DNA of 10,870 bases from Candidatus Methanophagales archaeon (GCA_021161765.1 JAGGZZ010000038.1:1-10870), one strand, 5' to 3'; positions 1 through 6,281 are shown, counted from the first letter of the stretch. A program made the numbers and translations. Notes: generated by a model not told the origin, from the letters alone.

Positions 1-87
1 GTAAAAGAGAAAGGCAAAGTAAAAGTAAATCATAAAGGAAACGAAGAAAAAGCGAAAAGTGAGGGCTTATACTTCGATGTTTTATAA
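1..87 (+). CDS. C-terminal end of an unidentified gene cut by the window edge
   Basis: Frame 1 is open from the first base to a TAA at 85-87 and encodes 28 residues, rich in Lys and Glu and ending GLYFDVL. The composition is that of an ordinary charged archaeal protein tail, and it would converge with the - strand gene ending at 119. The rest lies outside the window, so no family can be named. A chance open frame of this length is quite possible. Confidence 0.35.
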   Translation, partial: VKEKGKVKVNHKGNEEKAKSEGLYFDVL

Positions 88-118
88 AGAAAGAGATATT
101 CAAAGTTACTTTAACTAT

Positions 119-1066
119 TTAAGATACCAACACGGCACTTATCAATTGATAATTATAGGCGACTTTTTTCAGTTCGTTTAACTTTTTTAACTTATCTCCT
201 TTTTCGAGTTCTAAATTATCAATCTGATTTTGCAAACGCCTTATTTTACCCTTTCTAGCAGGAATAATTCGCTTCTGCTTTTCATCGCCGGACTCAATTA
301 TTCTACTTAGTTGCTCTCTTTCTTTCTCTATCTGGTCGTATAATTTGTTTCTTTTAAACGTGAAAAGTTTCTCGGAACGTCCAAGTTCTTTTTCAACCAT
401 CTTGGCGTTTTTCTCCTGCACTTTTCCATATTCCTCCTCTAATTGTTTCATGAGAATCTCATTACTTTTGTTCTTTAGAGTATCAATATCGGCTATGACA
501 TCTTTGAAGTCGGAATGGTCAGCTTTTTGTAGCATTTTCACATCGCTTTTTAAAAGTTCATTTGACACGTCCTCTAAAAATTCATAATTTTTATTCAGAA
601 AAATGGGAATTAATTTTTTCTTGGTTGTGAGCCCCTTAAACTCCGTTAAGTACACAAAAAGCACACCGTTGGCTTGCTCATGTCCTTTGAAGTTCATTAT
701 ACCCGCTGATGGCTTTGTAAGTGCTCCTCTGAAGTAATCAATAAGGTCATCAATTACTTCATGCCCAAAAGCAAAGAAGTCTAAACTTTCGTCTTCATTT
801 GCTACCCTCTGCTCGAACGTTCCATGATATATCCCATATTTTGCGTGAATCCTCGGAAAATCTGAGGGTAATTCAAGTTGGTATATCTTATCACCAATCT
901 CTCTGAAAACGGCTTTCTTCCCCTTCTCCCTCAAGGACTTCATGGCTAATTCAACAAACTCTTTTAAGTCACGAGAGGAAATTTTCCAACGTTTACCCAC
1001 CCCGCTAGCCACCAGCCACGGTTTCCAGCTCCTAAAATTTCTGCCTGAGCGGAACAGAAAAATCAA
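119..1066 (-). CDS. Orphan C-terminal region of a SNF2-type helicase with coiled-coil tail
   Basis: The 315-residue frame resembles the region after the helicase core in large SNF2/RapA-like helicases of archaea and bacteria (the type found in DISARM-like systems). It has a stretch starting KISSRDLKEFVEL (about residues 28-40), then GTFEQRVANEDESLDFFAFGHEVIDDLI (about 80-110, split here only by eye), which matches the family pattern of a Gly-Thr-Phe motif followed by an EDESLEFxAxGHPLVD-like block. Residues about 195-300 are strongly charged and predicted by eye to form a coiled coil. No Walker A or DEAH motif is present, so this part cannot hydrolyse ATP by itself. The frame opens at a TTG (1066) with no clear ribosome site; GTG at 1000 or ATG at 943 are alternatives, but homology seems to begin before 943. 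I read it as a 5'-truncated remnant; a stand-alone protein is possible. Confidence 0.6.
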   Translation of the reverse strand: MIFLFRSGRNFRSWKPWLVASGVGKRWKISSRDLKEFVELAMKSLREKGKKAVFREIGDKIYQLELPSDFPRIHAKYGIYHGTFEQRVANEDESLDFFAFGHEVIDDLIDYFRGALTKPSAGIMNFKGHEQANGVLFVYLTEFKGLTTKKKLIPIFLNKNYEFLEDVSNELLKSDVKMLQKADHSDFKDVIADIDTLKNKSNEILMKQLEEEYGKVQEKNAKMVEKELGRSEKLFTFKRNKLYDQIEKEREQLSRIIESGDEKQKRIIPARKGKIRRLQNQIDNLELEKGDKLKKLNELKKVAYNYQLISAVLVS

Positions 1067-1133
1067 AGAACTACAAGAAAAAAACAGACAAATAAAACAT
1101 AAAACTTTTTATAAAACCACAAATATATTCAGG

Positions 1134-1141
1134 TTTAAATA
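1134..1141 (+). promoter_or_regulatory. TATA box of the antitoxin/PIN toxin pair
   Basis: TTTAAATA lies about 25 bp before the ATG at 1164, the spacing of an archaeal TATA box driving a leaderless transcript. No Shine-Dalgarno sequence precedes that ATG, which fits. Confidence 0.5.
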
Positions 1142-1163
1142 TTTATGTCGTTACTATTATACT

Positions 1164-1382
1164 ATGGCAAAGGAAATAGAGGTAATTTACGAGAGAGGGG
1201 TATTTAAGCCATTGAAAAAGGTAGATTTCCCGGAGAGCGCGAAAATGAGGATAAGAATAGAGCCGGTTAAGCCAAAAGGATTATTAAAACTTGCGGAAGA
1301 ATTGGAAAAAAAGCAAAAGGAAGAAGGTATTGAACTAAATGAGGACCCTTTAGAAATTCTAATTAGAATGAGGGAAAGATAA
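1164..1382 (+). CDS. AF2212-type (DUF104) antitoxin
   Basis: This 72-residue protein begins MAKEIEVIYERGVFKPLKKV, the hallmark beta-strand start of the AF2212-like antitoxin family (pattern: I-x-A/V-x-Y-E-x-G-V-F-K-P-L). In that family this part forms a small beta fold and the charged helical C-terminal half (here about residues 38-72) wraps the toxin. It should neutralise the PIN RNase encoded next and probably represses the shared promoter. The frame is open upstream to 942, but the family start, the TATA box at 1134 and the lack of similarity upstream all place the start at ATG 1164. Its TAA overlaps the toxin ATG by one base (TAATG), so the two are translationally coupled. Confidence 0.85.
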   Translation: MAKEIEVIYERGVFKPLKKVDFPESAKMRIRIEPVKPKGLLKLAEELEKKQKEEGIELNEDPLEILIRMRER

Positions 1383-1822
1383 TGGCGGTAACGCTCGATA
1401 CATCGGTTTTAGCTGATTTGTTTTTGCCTGTTGAAGAAGGAAGAAAGGTTAGAGCAAAAGGAATCATAGAAATTGCGGAGGAAAGAGAAGTAGTGATATA
1501 CAACCCAAAAATATTCATCATAGAGTTTCTGAGCGTTTTACGAAGATTTTTATCAAAAGAAATGGTGGAAAGCGCATTACAACTCTCACGAAATATAAAT
1601 CTTTTCGACGAAAGCGAAATATTCGAGGTTGCAAGGGAACTGTCCTTAGAAGTTCATCCTCGAGCTATAGATGCCTACTTTATTGCTGCTGCTAAATTAA
1701 CGGATTCTATCCTCATTTCAAACGACAAAACGATGGTAAATAATAGCAGAAAAGCGGGAATAGAGGCTTATTATTTGATTGAAGAGCATGATAGAGTGGT
1801 GGGAAGGTTAAGAGAAATATGA
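1382..1822 (+). CDS. vapC: PIN-domain RNase toxin (VapC-like)
   Basis: A 146-residue PIN-domain protein. The four acidic residues expected to bind the metal ion are visible: D6 in LDTSVL, E48 in IIEFLS, D97 in AIDAYFIAAA and D115 in LISNDKTM. The whole fold is present and the frame is intact, so it is predicted to be an active ribonuclease. VapC toxins typically cut tRNA or rRNA, but the target cannot be read from the sequence. It overlaps the antitoxin stop by one base, and its ribosome site (GGGA, within the antitoxin gene) is 7 bases before the ATG. It is the most intact toxin of this type in the window; compare the ruined vapC at 5972. Confidence 0.85.
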   Translation: MAVTLDTSVLADLFLPVEEGRKVRAKGIIEIAEEREVVIYNPKIFIIEFLSVLRRFLSKEMVESALQLSRNINLFDESEIFEVARELSLEVHPRAIDAYFIAAAKLTDSILISNDKTMVNNSRKAGIEAYYLIEEHDRVVGRLREI

Positions 1823-1843
1823 TATAAGACTAAAACCACAGAG

Positions 1844-1873
1844 ATGCATGCATATAATTAATCATGCATGCAT
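1844..1873 (+). promoter_or_regulatory. Twin ATGCATGCAT sites around the TATA-like core upstream of mat
   Basis: Two identical self-complementary decamers, ATGCATGCAT, lie at 1844-1853 and 1864-1873, exactly 20 bp apart start to start (about two helical turns). The AT-rich spacer ATAATTAATC between them, with the end of the first copy, makes a TATA-like core (CATATAATTAAT) about 50 bp before the mat ATG. A short CATA tandem follows at 1871-1882. The arrangement suggests an operator for a dimeric repressor pair competing with TBP, but it could also be a slippage-prone simple repeat. Confidence 0.45.
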
Positions 1874-1907
1874 ACATACATAGAGAGTGATAGCGAGATG
1901 GTAAAAA

Positions 1908-3113
1908 ATGGAAATAAAAAGGAATATCGAAGTTGAGTTCGTGAACACAAAACCCGTTGAAGAACAAGCGATAGAAATGGTGGAGCGAAAAGGGCTGGGG
2001 CATCCAGACAGCTTATGCGATGGTATAGCCGAAGCCGTTAGCATAGCGTTATGCAAAGAATATAAAAAGAAGTGCGGGGTAATACTGCATCACAACACGG
2101 ACAAAGTACAGCTCATCGCCGGTAGGTCAAACCCGAAATACGGTGGTGGTGAGGTCATTTCGCCGATATGCATTCTGCTGGGTGGTCGAGCAACGCGTGA
2201 ATTTGAAGGCGAGGAAATCGCAGTTGATGCCGTAGCGATACGAGCGGCGAGGAAATATTTACGGAACATCAGGAATCTGGATATGGATAGTCACGTTGTA
2301 GTAGATAGCAGACTGGGAATGGGCTCTTCTGACCTTTTAACGGTTTTCCAGGGTGAGGGTAAGGACAGGGCAATACCGATAGCGAATGACACCTCCTTTG
2401 GCGTTGCACATGCTCCTTTTTCTGAGACTGAATCCATAGTGCTTAACGCAGAAAACAAGGTGATGGCTGAATACCGCAACCGTGAGCTTGCGATAGGTGA
2501 AGATATGAAGATAATGGCACTTAGAGAAAAAGACCGGATAACCTTAACGGTTGGCGATGCCTTTGTATCGAAATACGTGGACGATTACCAGCACTATACG
2601 GATACAAAACAGCGATTGAACGATTTTGTTAGCCGTGTCGCCGAAACACATACGAACAGAGAAGTAACTACACTGGTTAATATGGCTGACACAAGATACT
2701 CGGTTTATCTCACGGTAACCGGAACCTCAGCAGAAATGGGTGACGACGGAGCCACCGGTCGCGGCAACAGGTGCAACGGGCTTATCACGCCAAGCAGGCC
2801 CATCAGCATGGAAGCGACATCGGGGAAAAATCCGGTGAATCATACGGGGAAAATATACAATTTACTTGCCAATAAAATAGCCAATGAAATCGTAGATAGC
2901 GTAGATGGCATTCAAGAGGTGTATATAAAGATTCTTTCAGAGATAGGCAGAAGGATAGACGCCCCGAAGGTGGCAACCGCGCAGATTGTTCCACGGAGCG
3001 GTGTAAACTCTGGAGTAATGGAAACGAAGGTAGGGCGGATAATGGATGATTGGATTTCAAACATCGCGGAGATAACGGAGATGGCGGTTAGGGGGGAGTT
3101 GAGGACGTTTTAA
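1908..3113 (+). CDS. mat: Archaeal S-adenosylmethionine synthetase (methionine adenosyltransferase)
   Basis: The 401-residue product joins ATP and L-methionine to make S-adenosylmethionine, the cell's methyl donor. It is the archaeal form (PF01941), which is very distant from bacterial MetK. The family blocks are present in order: ERKGLGHPDSLCDGIAEA (about 26-43), HHNTDKVQLIAGRS (61-74), the Gly-rich stretch GMGSSDLL, and MGDDGATGRGNR (277-288) followed by PISMEATSGKNP. Length and both ends match a complete family member. ATG 1908 is chosen because homology starts within a few residues; the purine-rich upstream stretch has only a weak ribosome site. The gene stands alone on the + strand, converges with the DUF460C ORF, and ends just before the double-hairpin repeat, where TTTTCTT may terminate transcription. 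Confidence 0.96.
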   Translation: MEIKRNIEVEFVNTKPVEEQAIEMVERKGLGHPDSLCDGIAEAVSIALCKEYKKKCGVILHHNTDKVQLIAGRSNPKYGGGEVISPICILLGGRATREFEGEEIAVDAVAIRAARKYLRNIRNLDMDSHVVVDSRLGMGSSDLLTVFQGEGKDRAIPIANDTSFGVAHAPFSETESIVLNAENKVMAEYRNRELAIGEDMKIMALREKDRITLTVGDAFVSKYVDDYQHYTDTKQRLNDFVSRVAETHTNREVTTLVNMADTRYSVYLTVTGTSAEMGDDGATGRGNRCNGLITPSRPISMEATSGKNPVNHTGKIYNLLANKIANEIVDSVDGIQEVYIKILSEIGRRIDAPKVATAQIVPRSGVNSGVMETKVGRIMDDWISNIAEITEMAVRGELRTF

Positions 3114-3115
3114 AA

Positions 3116-3186
3116 TAAACCTTTTCTTATGTGGGGCTCCGCCCCACGACCCCGCAAGCCCTGTAAGGGCTTAAAGAAAAGGTTTA
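3116..3186. repeat. Double-hairpin palindromic element, copy 1, with outer inverted repeat
   Basis: The core (3131-3172) has two perfect hairpins: GTGGGGC-tcc-GCCCCAC (3131-3147) and AAGCCCT-gta-AGGGCTT (3156-3172), joined by gaccccgc. A perfect 13-bp outer inverted repeat, TAAACCTTTTCTT (3116-3128) against AAGAAAAGGTTTA (3174-3186), encloses both, so the strand could fold as a three-way junction. It sits between the convergent genes mat and DUF460C. It supplies the TAA stop and last codons of the latter and T-rich runs on both strands, so it may act as a two-way terminator. The core recurs at 9586-9627. Confidence 0.85.
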
Positions 3187-3593
3187 TCAAAAGAAGATTT
3201 GGAAGGAAGAAAAGCCTTTCCTCTTTTTCTTTCCTGCTTCCACTCCGCTACCTTTCCATTCAACAACTGTTCATCCACAAAAGCGAAATTGCCTTCTTCG
3301 CCTTCGCCCTCACTTTCTTCCTTTAAAAGCAATGGTATTTCACCGGTAGAAAAAGTAGGAATGCCTGATTCGAAAAACTTATCCGCAGCGAAATGCGACA
3401 GCTCCTTGCCATATATTACCGTAGCAACGCCTTTGCTCGCCAATAATTCCGCTGTGCTTGCCCCGCCTCCACTGCCATCCTCAAGGAATGCAACATCCCC
3501 CCTTTTCAACCCGTATTTCCTGTCCGTATCCAGTATTGCATTCCGACTGAAAGAGCGTATCACTTTTATCTTTTTTTCTCCTTTTACCTTCAC
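3171..3593 (-). CDS. Small protein resembling the C-terminal domain of DUF460 (COG2433) proteins
   Basis: This 140-residue frame contains a compact domain: RKYGLKRGDVAFLEDGSGGGASTAELL (about 25-51 in two runs), then VATVIYGKELSHFAADKFFESGIPTF (56-81), and FAFVDEQLLNGKVAEWKQERKR (103-124). It resembles the C-terminal domain of the large archaeal DUF460 proteins, recognised from memory only. The nuclease-like N-terminal part of that family is absent. An acidic run, EESEGEGEEG (92-101), interrupts it. The start is unclear: GTG 3593 is the first standard start, but the frame is open with coil-like residues ELRQIIEELKG back to the TAG at 3648 that ends the MFS gene. The stop and last residues DKPFL are encoded by the repeat. 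It may be a separate small gene, a truncated relic, or the second half of a readthrough product. Confidence 0.55.
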   Translation of the reverse strand: MKVKGEKKIKVIRSFSRNAILDTDRKYGLKRGDVAFLEDGSGGGASTAELLASKGVATVIYGKELSHFAADKFFESGIPTFSTGEIPLLLKEESEGEGEEGNFAFVDEQLLNGKVAEWKQERKRGKAFLPSKSSFDKPFL

Positions 3594-3647
3594 TCCTTTT
3601 TTCCCTTTTAACTCTTCTATGATTTGCCTTAATTCTGCAGTCTCCCC

Positions 3648-4883
3648 CTATCTCTCCTTCCAAACCACAACCATCAATACGAGTAGAAGCACCGCATATC
3701 CCAGGAACAGCAGCCGTGCACTGAAAATATCCGATAGCGCACCACAAACAAGGGGAACACCGCCAATACCAGCATAAAACGCCATGTAGTAAATACCCAT
3801 TACTCTCCCTTCTTGTTCTTGTTTCTGTTCCTGTTCTATTGCTCCCGCTTCTGCTCCTGCCCCCGCCCCCGCTGCTTTTGACGCCAGCGTTAACGTGCCC
3901 AGTGAAGTCGCACCCAAACCAGCACCTAAAAAAAAGCTCATTATAAAAAGTTCCGGGATGGAGGTTGCGGAATGAAGCACAATCAAGCCGCAGGCGCATA
4001 AGAACAATCCAGCAATCGAAAGAGTAATTTCCCCTATGCGCTTCATCAGCCTGCCGAATCCCGTTTGCAGTATTACGAACACCACGAACATTGCGGACAG
4101 GATTACCCCGATGATACCCGTAGCATGGATTACTACTCCTGCTGAAAGTGCGTAATCGGGAAGTTCGAGATCGGCGGTAGCAAAAGGAGAGAATAAAGCA
4201 CCCATAATCGCTGCGACTCCTATGCCAAAAAAAATCAGCACACAAGCCAGTGTCAATGCCTTTCGTTCTCTTTCGCTTAACGATAATCGTTTCTTTTTTC
4301 TCTTCAACCTTGTCTTCGGCTCGTGAACAAAAAGCAATACCAATACAACACTTAGCAGTGCAAAGAGAACGCAAAAGAAGAACGGCATGTGAATACCGTA
4401 AATGTCGAAAAGGAATCCACCTGAAATGGGACCTGCCGCTAAACCTGCGCCCAGACCCATGTTATACACGCTAAGCGCATGCCCGCGCTCCTCGTAACTC
4501 GTGACTTCCGAGAGCAAAGCCGTAACCGCAGGGAAGAACAATCCTGCGCCTGCTCCTTGTAATGCTCTTACAAATATCCAGTCGTAGGTGCTGTTGGAAA
4601 AAGGAAAAAGAGCGGATGCAACGGCATAAAGCAAAAGCCCGGCTACAATCAATGGTTTCCGACCCAATTTGTCGGACATGATACCTCCTGAAACACTGAG
4701 CGGTATGCTTACGACAGTAAAAGCGGAGAAAATCAATGCAGAAACAAAAGACGGTGTTTCTGAGGCTTTCACCCATTCACCAAGCAGCGGTGCAATCACC
4801 GTAACGCCAAATTGCGTGCTAAAAACACAGATTGCTGCAATTAAAACTATTTTTGTAAGCGCCCGGTCAGAATTTAATTGCAT
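3648..4883 (-). CDS. Major facilitator superfamily transporter, 12 membrane segments
   Basis: A 411-residue membrane protein with about 12 hydrophobic segments in two halves split by a basic-rich loop (HEPKTRLKRKKKRLSLSERER). Motif A is clear after TM2, GGIMSDKLGRKPLIV, and a motif C-like stretch GLGAGLAAGPISGG lies in TM5, which points to a proton-driven antiporter of the drug-efflux (DHA1-like) type; the substrate cannot be told. The loop before TM11 holds an odd low-complexity insert, AAGAGAGAEAGAIEQEQKQE, encoded by 6-base repeats. The frame can be extended to a TTG at 4922, but ATG 4883 is preferred since residues after it start the usual short polar N-terminus and the TTG is next to the divergent gene's ATG. 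It ends in TAG, with the same frame continuing open for 158 codons. Confidence 0.88.
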   Translation of the reverse strand: MQLNSDRALTKIVLIAAICVFSTQFGVTVIAPLLGEWVKASETPSFVSALIFSAFTVVSIPLSVSGGIMSDKLGRKPLIVAGLLLYAVASALFPFSNSTYDWIFVRALQGAGAGLFFPAVTALLSEVTSYEERGHALSVYNMGLGAGLAAGPISGGFLFDIYGIHMPFFFCVLFALLSVVLVLLFVHEPKTRLKRKKKRLSLSERERKALTLACVLIFFGIGVAAIMGALFSPFATADLELPDYALSAGVVIHATGIIGVILSAMFVVFVILQTGFGRLMKRIGEITLSIAGLFLCACGLIVLHSATSIPELFIMSFFLGAGLGATSLGTLTLASKAAGAGAGAEAGAIEQEQKQEQEGRVMGIYYMAFYAGIGGVPLVCGALSDIFSARLLFLGYAVLLLVLMVVVWKER

Positions 4884-4922
4884 AGATAATAATTTGAATT
4901 TAACATTATTGATTTTTATCAA
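4884..4922. promoter_or_regulatory. 39-bp divergent promoter region between MFS and NTPase genes
   Basis: Only 39 bp separate the two ATGs (4883 on -, 4923 on +). The stretch is nearly all A/T, with an imperfect dyad AATAAT/ATTATT. No Shine-Dalgarno sequence precedes either ATG, so both transcripts are probably leaderless and their TATA elements must overlap or lie inside this gap (GATAAAAA on the - strand at 4912-4919 is one candidate). Confidence 0.45.
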
Positions 4923-5528
4923 ATGAAAGTTTTAGTTGGCTCCCGGAACCCCGTGAAATTGGAAGCGACAAAGGAGGCGTTTTCTGCTTATTTCGGCACG
5001 GTGGAAGTAACCGGGATCGGCGTGAGCAGTAACGTTTCCAACCAGCCAATAGATGATGAGACGTTCGCTGGCGCGAGGAACAGGGCGTTTGAAATGAAAA
5101 GGATAGATGAAGCCCGGGATTTTAATGCGGAGTTCTTTGTGGGCATTGAAGGCGGGATAACGAAATTGTTTCACCGGTGGTTCGCCTTTGGCGTGATGTG
5201 CATTATAGACGTTACGGGCAGGATGGGTTATGGGACTTCTCCTTTCTTTGAGCTTCCATCGCACATCTCAGAAGAGCTTTTAAAAGGCACGGAACTCGGT
5301 GATGTGATGGATAATTTGATAGGGAAAAAGAACACGAAAGAAAAACAGGGTGCCGTGGGGTATTTCACTAACGGCGTCATGGATAGGAAAAGATATTATG
5401 TAGACGGTTTGCTGGTTGCTCTAATTCCATTTTTAAATACGGATTTGTATTTTGAACCGCAGATTAGCACGGATAAAGAACAAAAAGAAGAAACCACGAG
5501 ATTCCACGAGATTAACACAAGAAAATGA
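4923..5528 (+). CDS. Inosine/xanthosine triphosphatase (DUF84, YjjX/NTPase family)
   Basis: The 201-residue product belongs to the DUF84 family of NTPases, which hydrolyse ITP and XTP to monophosphates and so keep deaminated purines out of nucleic acids. Visible blocks: VGSRNPVKLEATKEAF (5-20), the family's nucleotide-binding start; SNQPIDDETFAGARNRA (39-55); FFVGIEGGI (71-79); and KQGAVGYFTNGVMDR (141-155). The conserved part ends near residue 178 (DLYF). The remaining 23 residues (EPQISTDKEQ...EINTRK) are charged and are largely encoded by a repeat (from 5494), so the tail is probably a late addition. ATG 4923 begins exactly where family members begin and lacks a ribosome site, which suggests a leaderless mRNA. 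Confidence 0.9.
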   Translation: MKVLVGSRNPVKLEATKEAFSAYFGTVEVTGIGVSSNVSNQPIDDETFAGARNRAFEMKRIDEARDFNAEFFVGIEGGITKLFHRWFAFGVMCIIDVTGRMGYGTSPFFELPSHISEELLKGTELGDVMDNLIGKKNTKEKQGAVGYFTNGVMDRKRYYVDGLLVALIPFLNTDLYFEPQISTDKEQKEETTRFHEINTRK

Positions 5529-5603
5529 AGCGGGGATTCATGATGTGGGATACATGACACAAATTTAGGGATATCTCTTGCATCTTCAATTATTTTCTCG
5601 TGG
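5494..5603. repeat. CCACGAG tandem and inverted repeat at the NTPase 3' end
   Basis: CCACGAGATT occurs twice in tandem (5494-5513), followed by a degenerate third unit ending in AAGAAAAT. An inverted partner, ATTTTCTCGTGG, lies at 5592-5603. The first units are inside the NTPase coding region. Short repeats of this kind recur between genes in many environmental prokaryote genomes. The rest of 5529-5591 shows nothing recognisable. Confidence 0.6.
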
Positions 5604-5680
5604 GAACCCAGGCGGCGGTCGTCGCCGCAAGCGATGGCGATACGATTTTTGTCTACGAAGGCTATTACGACGAAATCGTT
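5597..5680 (+). pseudogene. Relic of a parallel beta-helix (NosD-like) surface protein
   Basis: The frame reading LVGTQAAVVAASDGDTIFV then YEGYYDEIV matches the start of the periplasmic/surface beta-helix domain, whose usual pattern is IQxAVDAAxDGDTIxVxxGxYxEN. Only about 28 codons remain. There is no start codon (a TGA lies upstream at 5555-5557) and the similarity stops at 5680, where AT-rich promoter-like sequence begins. It is a scrap of a much larger secreted protein. Confidence 0.6.
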
Positions 5681-5747
5681 ACGACTTTATATTTATATAT
5701 TCAACATATTTTAAGTAAAAGTAAAAATAGTAATCACAAGTAGGACA

Positions 5748-5753
5748 AGGAGG
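5748..5753 (+). promoter_or_regulatory. Ribosome binding site of the antitoxin at 5766
   Basis: AGGAGG lies 12 bases before the ATG, with a second GAAGGA at 5755-5760 much closer. With the TATA-like TTTATATTTATATATT at 5687-5702 this indicates a leadered transcript, unlike the leaderless antitoxin genes at 1164 and 6282. Confidence 0.5.
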
Positions 5754-5765
5754 CGAAGGAAAGAG

Positions 5766-5972
5766 ATGTTAAAAACTATTAGAGGAGTGGTAGAAGGAGA
5801 GGTTGTAGTTCCAGAAGAACCTGTTCCTGAAGGGACAATAGTGACAATAAACTTGCCAACAACTCTTCGCTTGTTGCGACATGCTGGCGTGTGGCGTAAC
5901 CTTGAAGGTTTAGATGAACTCGTAGGGGAGATTTACAGAACAAGAGCGATAAAAAGGGAAGTGCCACTCTAA
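5766..5972 (+). CDS. Antitoxin (VapB-like), partner toxin broken
   Basis: A 68-residue protein. Its N-terminal half, MLKTIRGVVEGEVVVPEEPV and on to GTIVTINL, has the beta-strand pattern of AbrB/AF2212-like antitoxins. Its C-terminal half, AGVWRNLEGLDELVGEIYRTR, is the helical toxin-wrapping segment common in archaeal VapB proteins (pattern: GxWxDxxxLDELIxxIYxxR). The frame is intact and has a good ribosome site. It ends TAATG, overlapping the start of a vapC that is now a pseudogene, so it may be an orphan antitoxin able only to act in trans or on its own promoter. Confidence 0.75.
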   Translation: MLKTIRGVVEGEVVVPEEPVPEGTIVTINLPTTLRLLRHAGVWRNLEGLDELVGEIYRTRAIKREVPL

Positions 5973-6240
5973 TGTACGTGTTGTATGTGCTAGACACCGA
6001 TCATTGCATAGAGTTATTGAGAGGAAATGAGGGCGAAGGGATAAAATACACTTTATTGACAAAATCCTTTCATCAGCAGTAATAGATGTGATAAGCGTGG
6101 ATAAAGAGATTTTTGATAAAGCATGGGATTTGTTTAAAAGATAGGAGGATAAAGAACTCAGTTTTACAGAGCCTACTTCTGGTCGTGCGATCATACAGGG
6201 CAGAGTAGAAGGGAAAGAAATAGGATTTGTGGATTGCTAA
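5972..6240 (+). pseudogene. Broken VapC (PIN-domain) toxin gene
   Basis: ATG 5972 overlaps the antitoxin stop and starts a clear PIN N-terminus, MYVLYVLDTDHCIELLRGNE. The frame then runs to TAA within 37 codons. A different frame picks up from about 6040 with HFIDKILSSAVIDVISVD, KEIFDKAWDLFKR, an in-frame TAG (at 6142-6144), and EDKELSFTEPTSGRAIIQGR, which resembles the PIN C-terminal region with its SFTDxTS block, ending at TAA 6238-6240. The middle of the domain, including the second conserved acidic residue, is missing. One frameshift, one internal stop and one internal deletion make an active RNase impossible. The two halves could even come from different PIN subfamilies. Confidence 0.75.
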
Positions 6241-6249
6241 TCAAGAAGG

Positions 6250-6258
6250 TTTATATAT
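6250..6258 (+). promoter_or_regulatory. TATA box of the RelB/RelE-like pair
   Basis: TTTATATAT is centred 28 bp before the ATG at 6282, a textbook archaeal distance for a leaderless transcript. The absence of a Shine-Dalgarno sequence agrees. Confidence 0.65.
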
Positions 6259-6281
6259 CTATCAAAGTATATTTTACTATC

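Noticed and set aside
942..1163. N-terminal extension of the AF2212-type antitoxin
   Set aside because: It is antisense to the helicase fragment, the TATA box at 1134 lies inside it, and the family start is at ATG 1164.
3116..3186. tRNA or other known structured RNA in the cloverleaf-like element
   Set aside because: The arms and loops do not fit a tRNA: 3-base loops, no anticodon or T-loop consensus, no CCA-adjacent acceptor, and the stop codon of a gene lies inside.
3199..3777. + strand open frame of 192 codons opposite the DUF460-like ORF and the MFS end
   Set aside because: Ser/Pro/Phe-rich translation typical of an antisense shadow, with no motif and no ribosome site.
3481..4374. Long - strand open frame (297 codons) overlapping the MFS gene
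   Set aside because: It is the shifted frame of the MFS gene; its translation is Cys/Arg-rich with no family pattern, whereas the MFS frame has clear membrane segments and motif A.
5494..5603. CRISPR array from the CCACGAG units
   Set aside because: Units are 10 bp, directly adjacent, with no spacers and no cas genes nearby.
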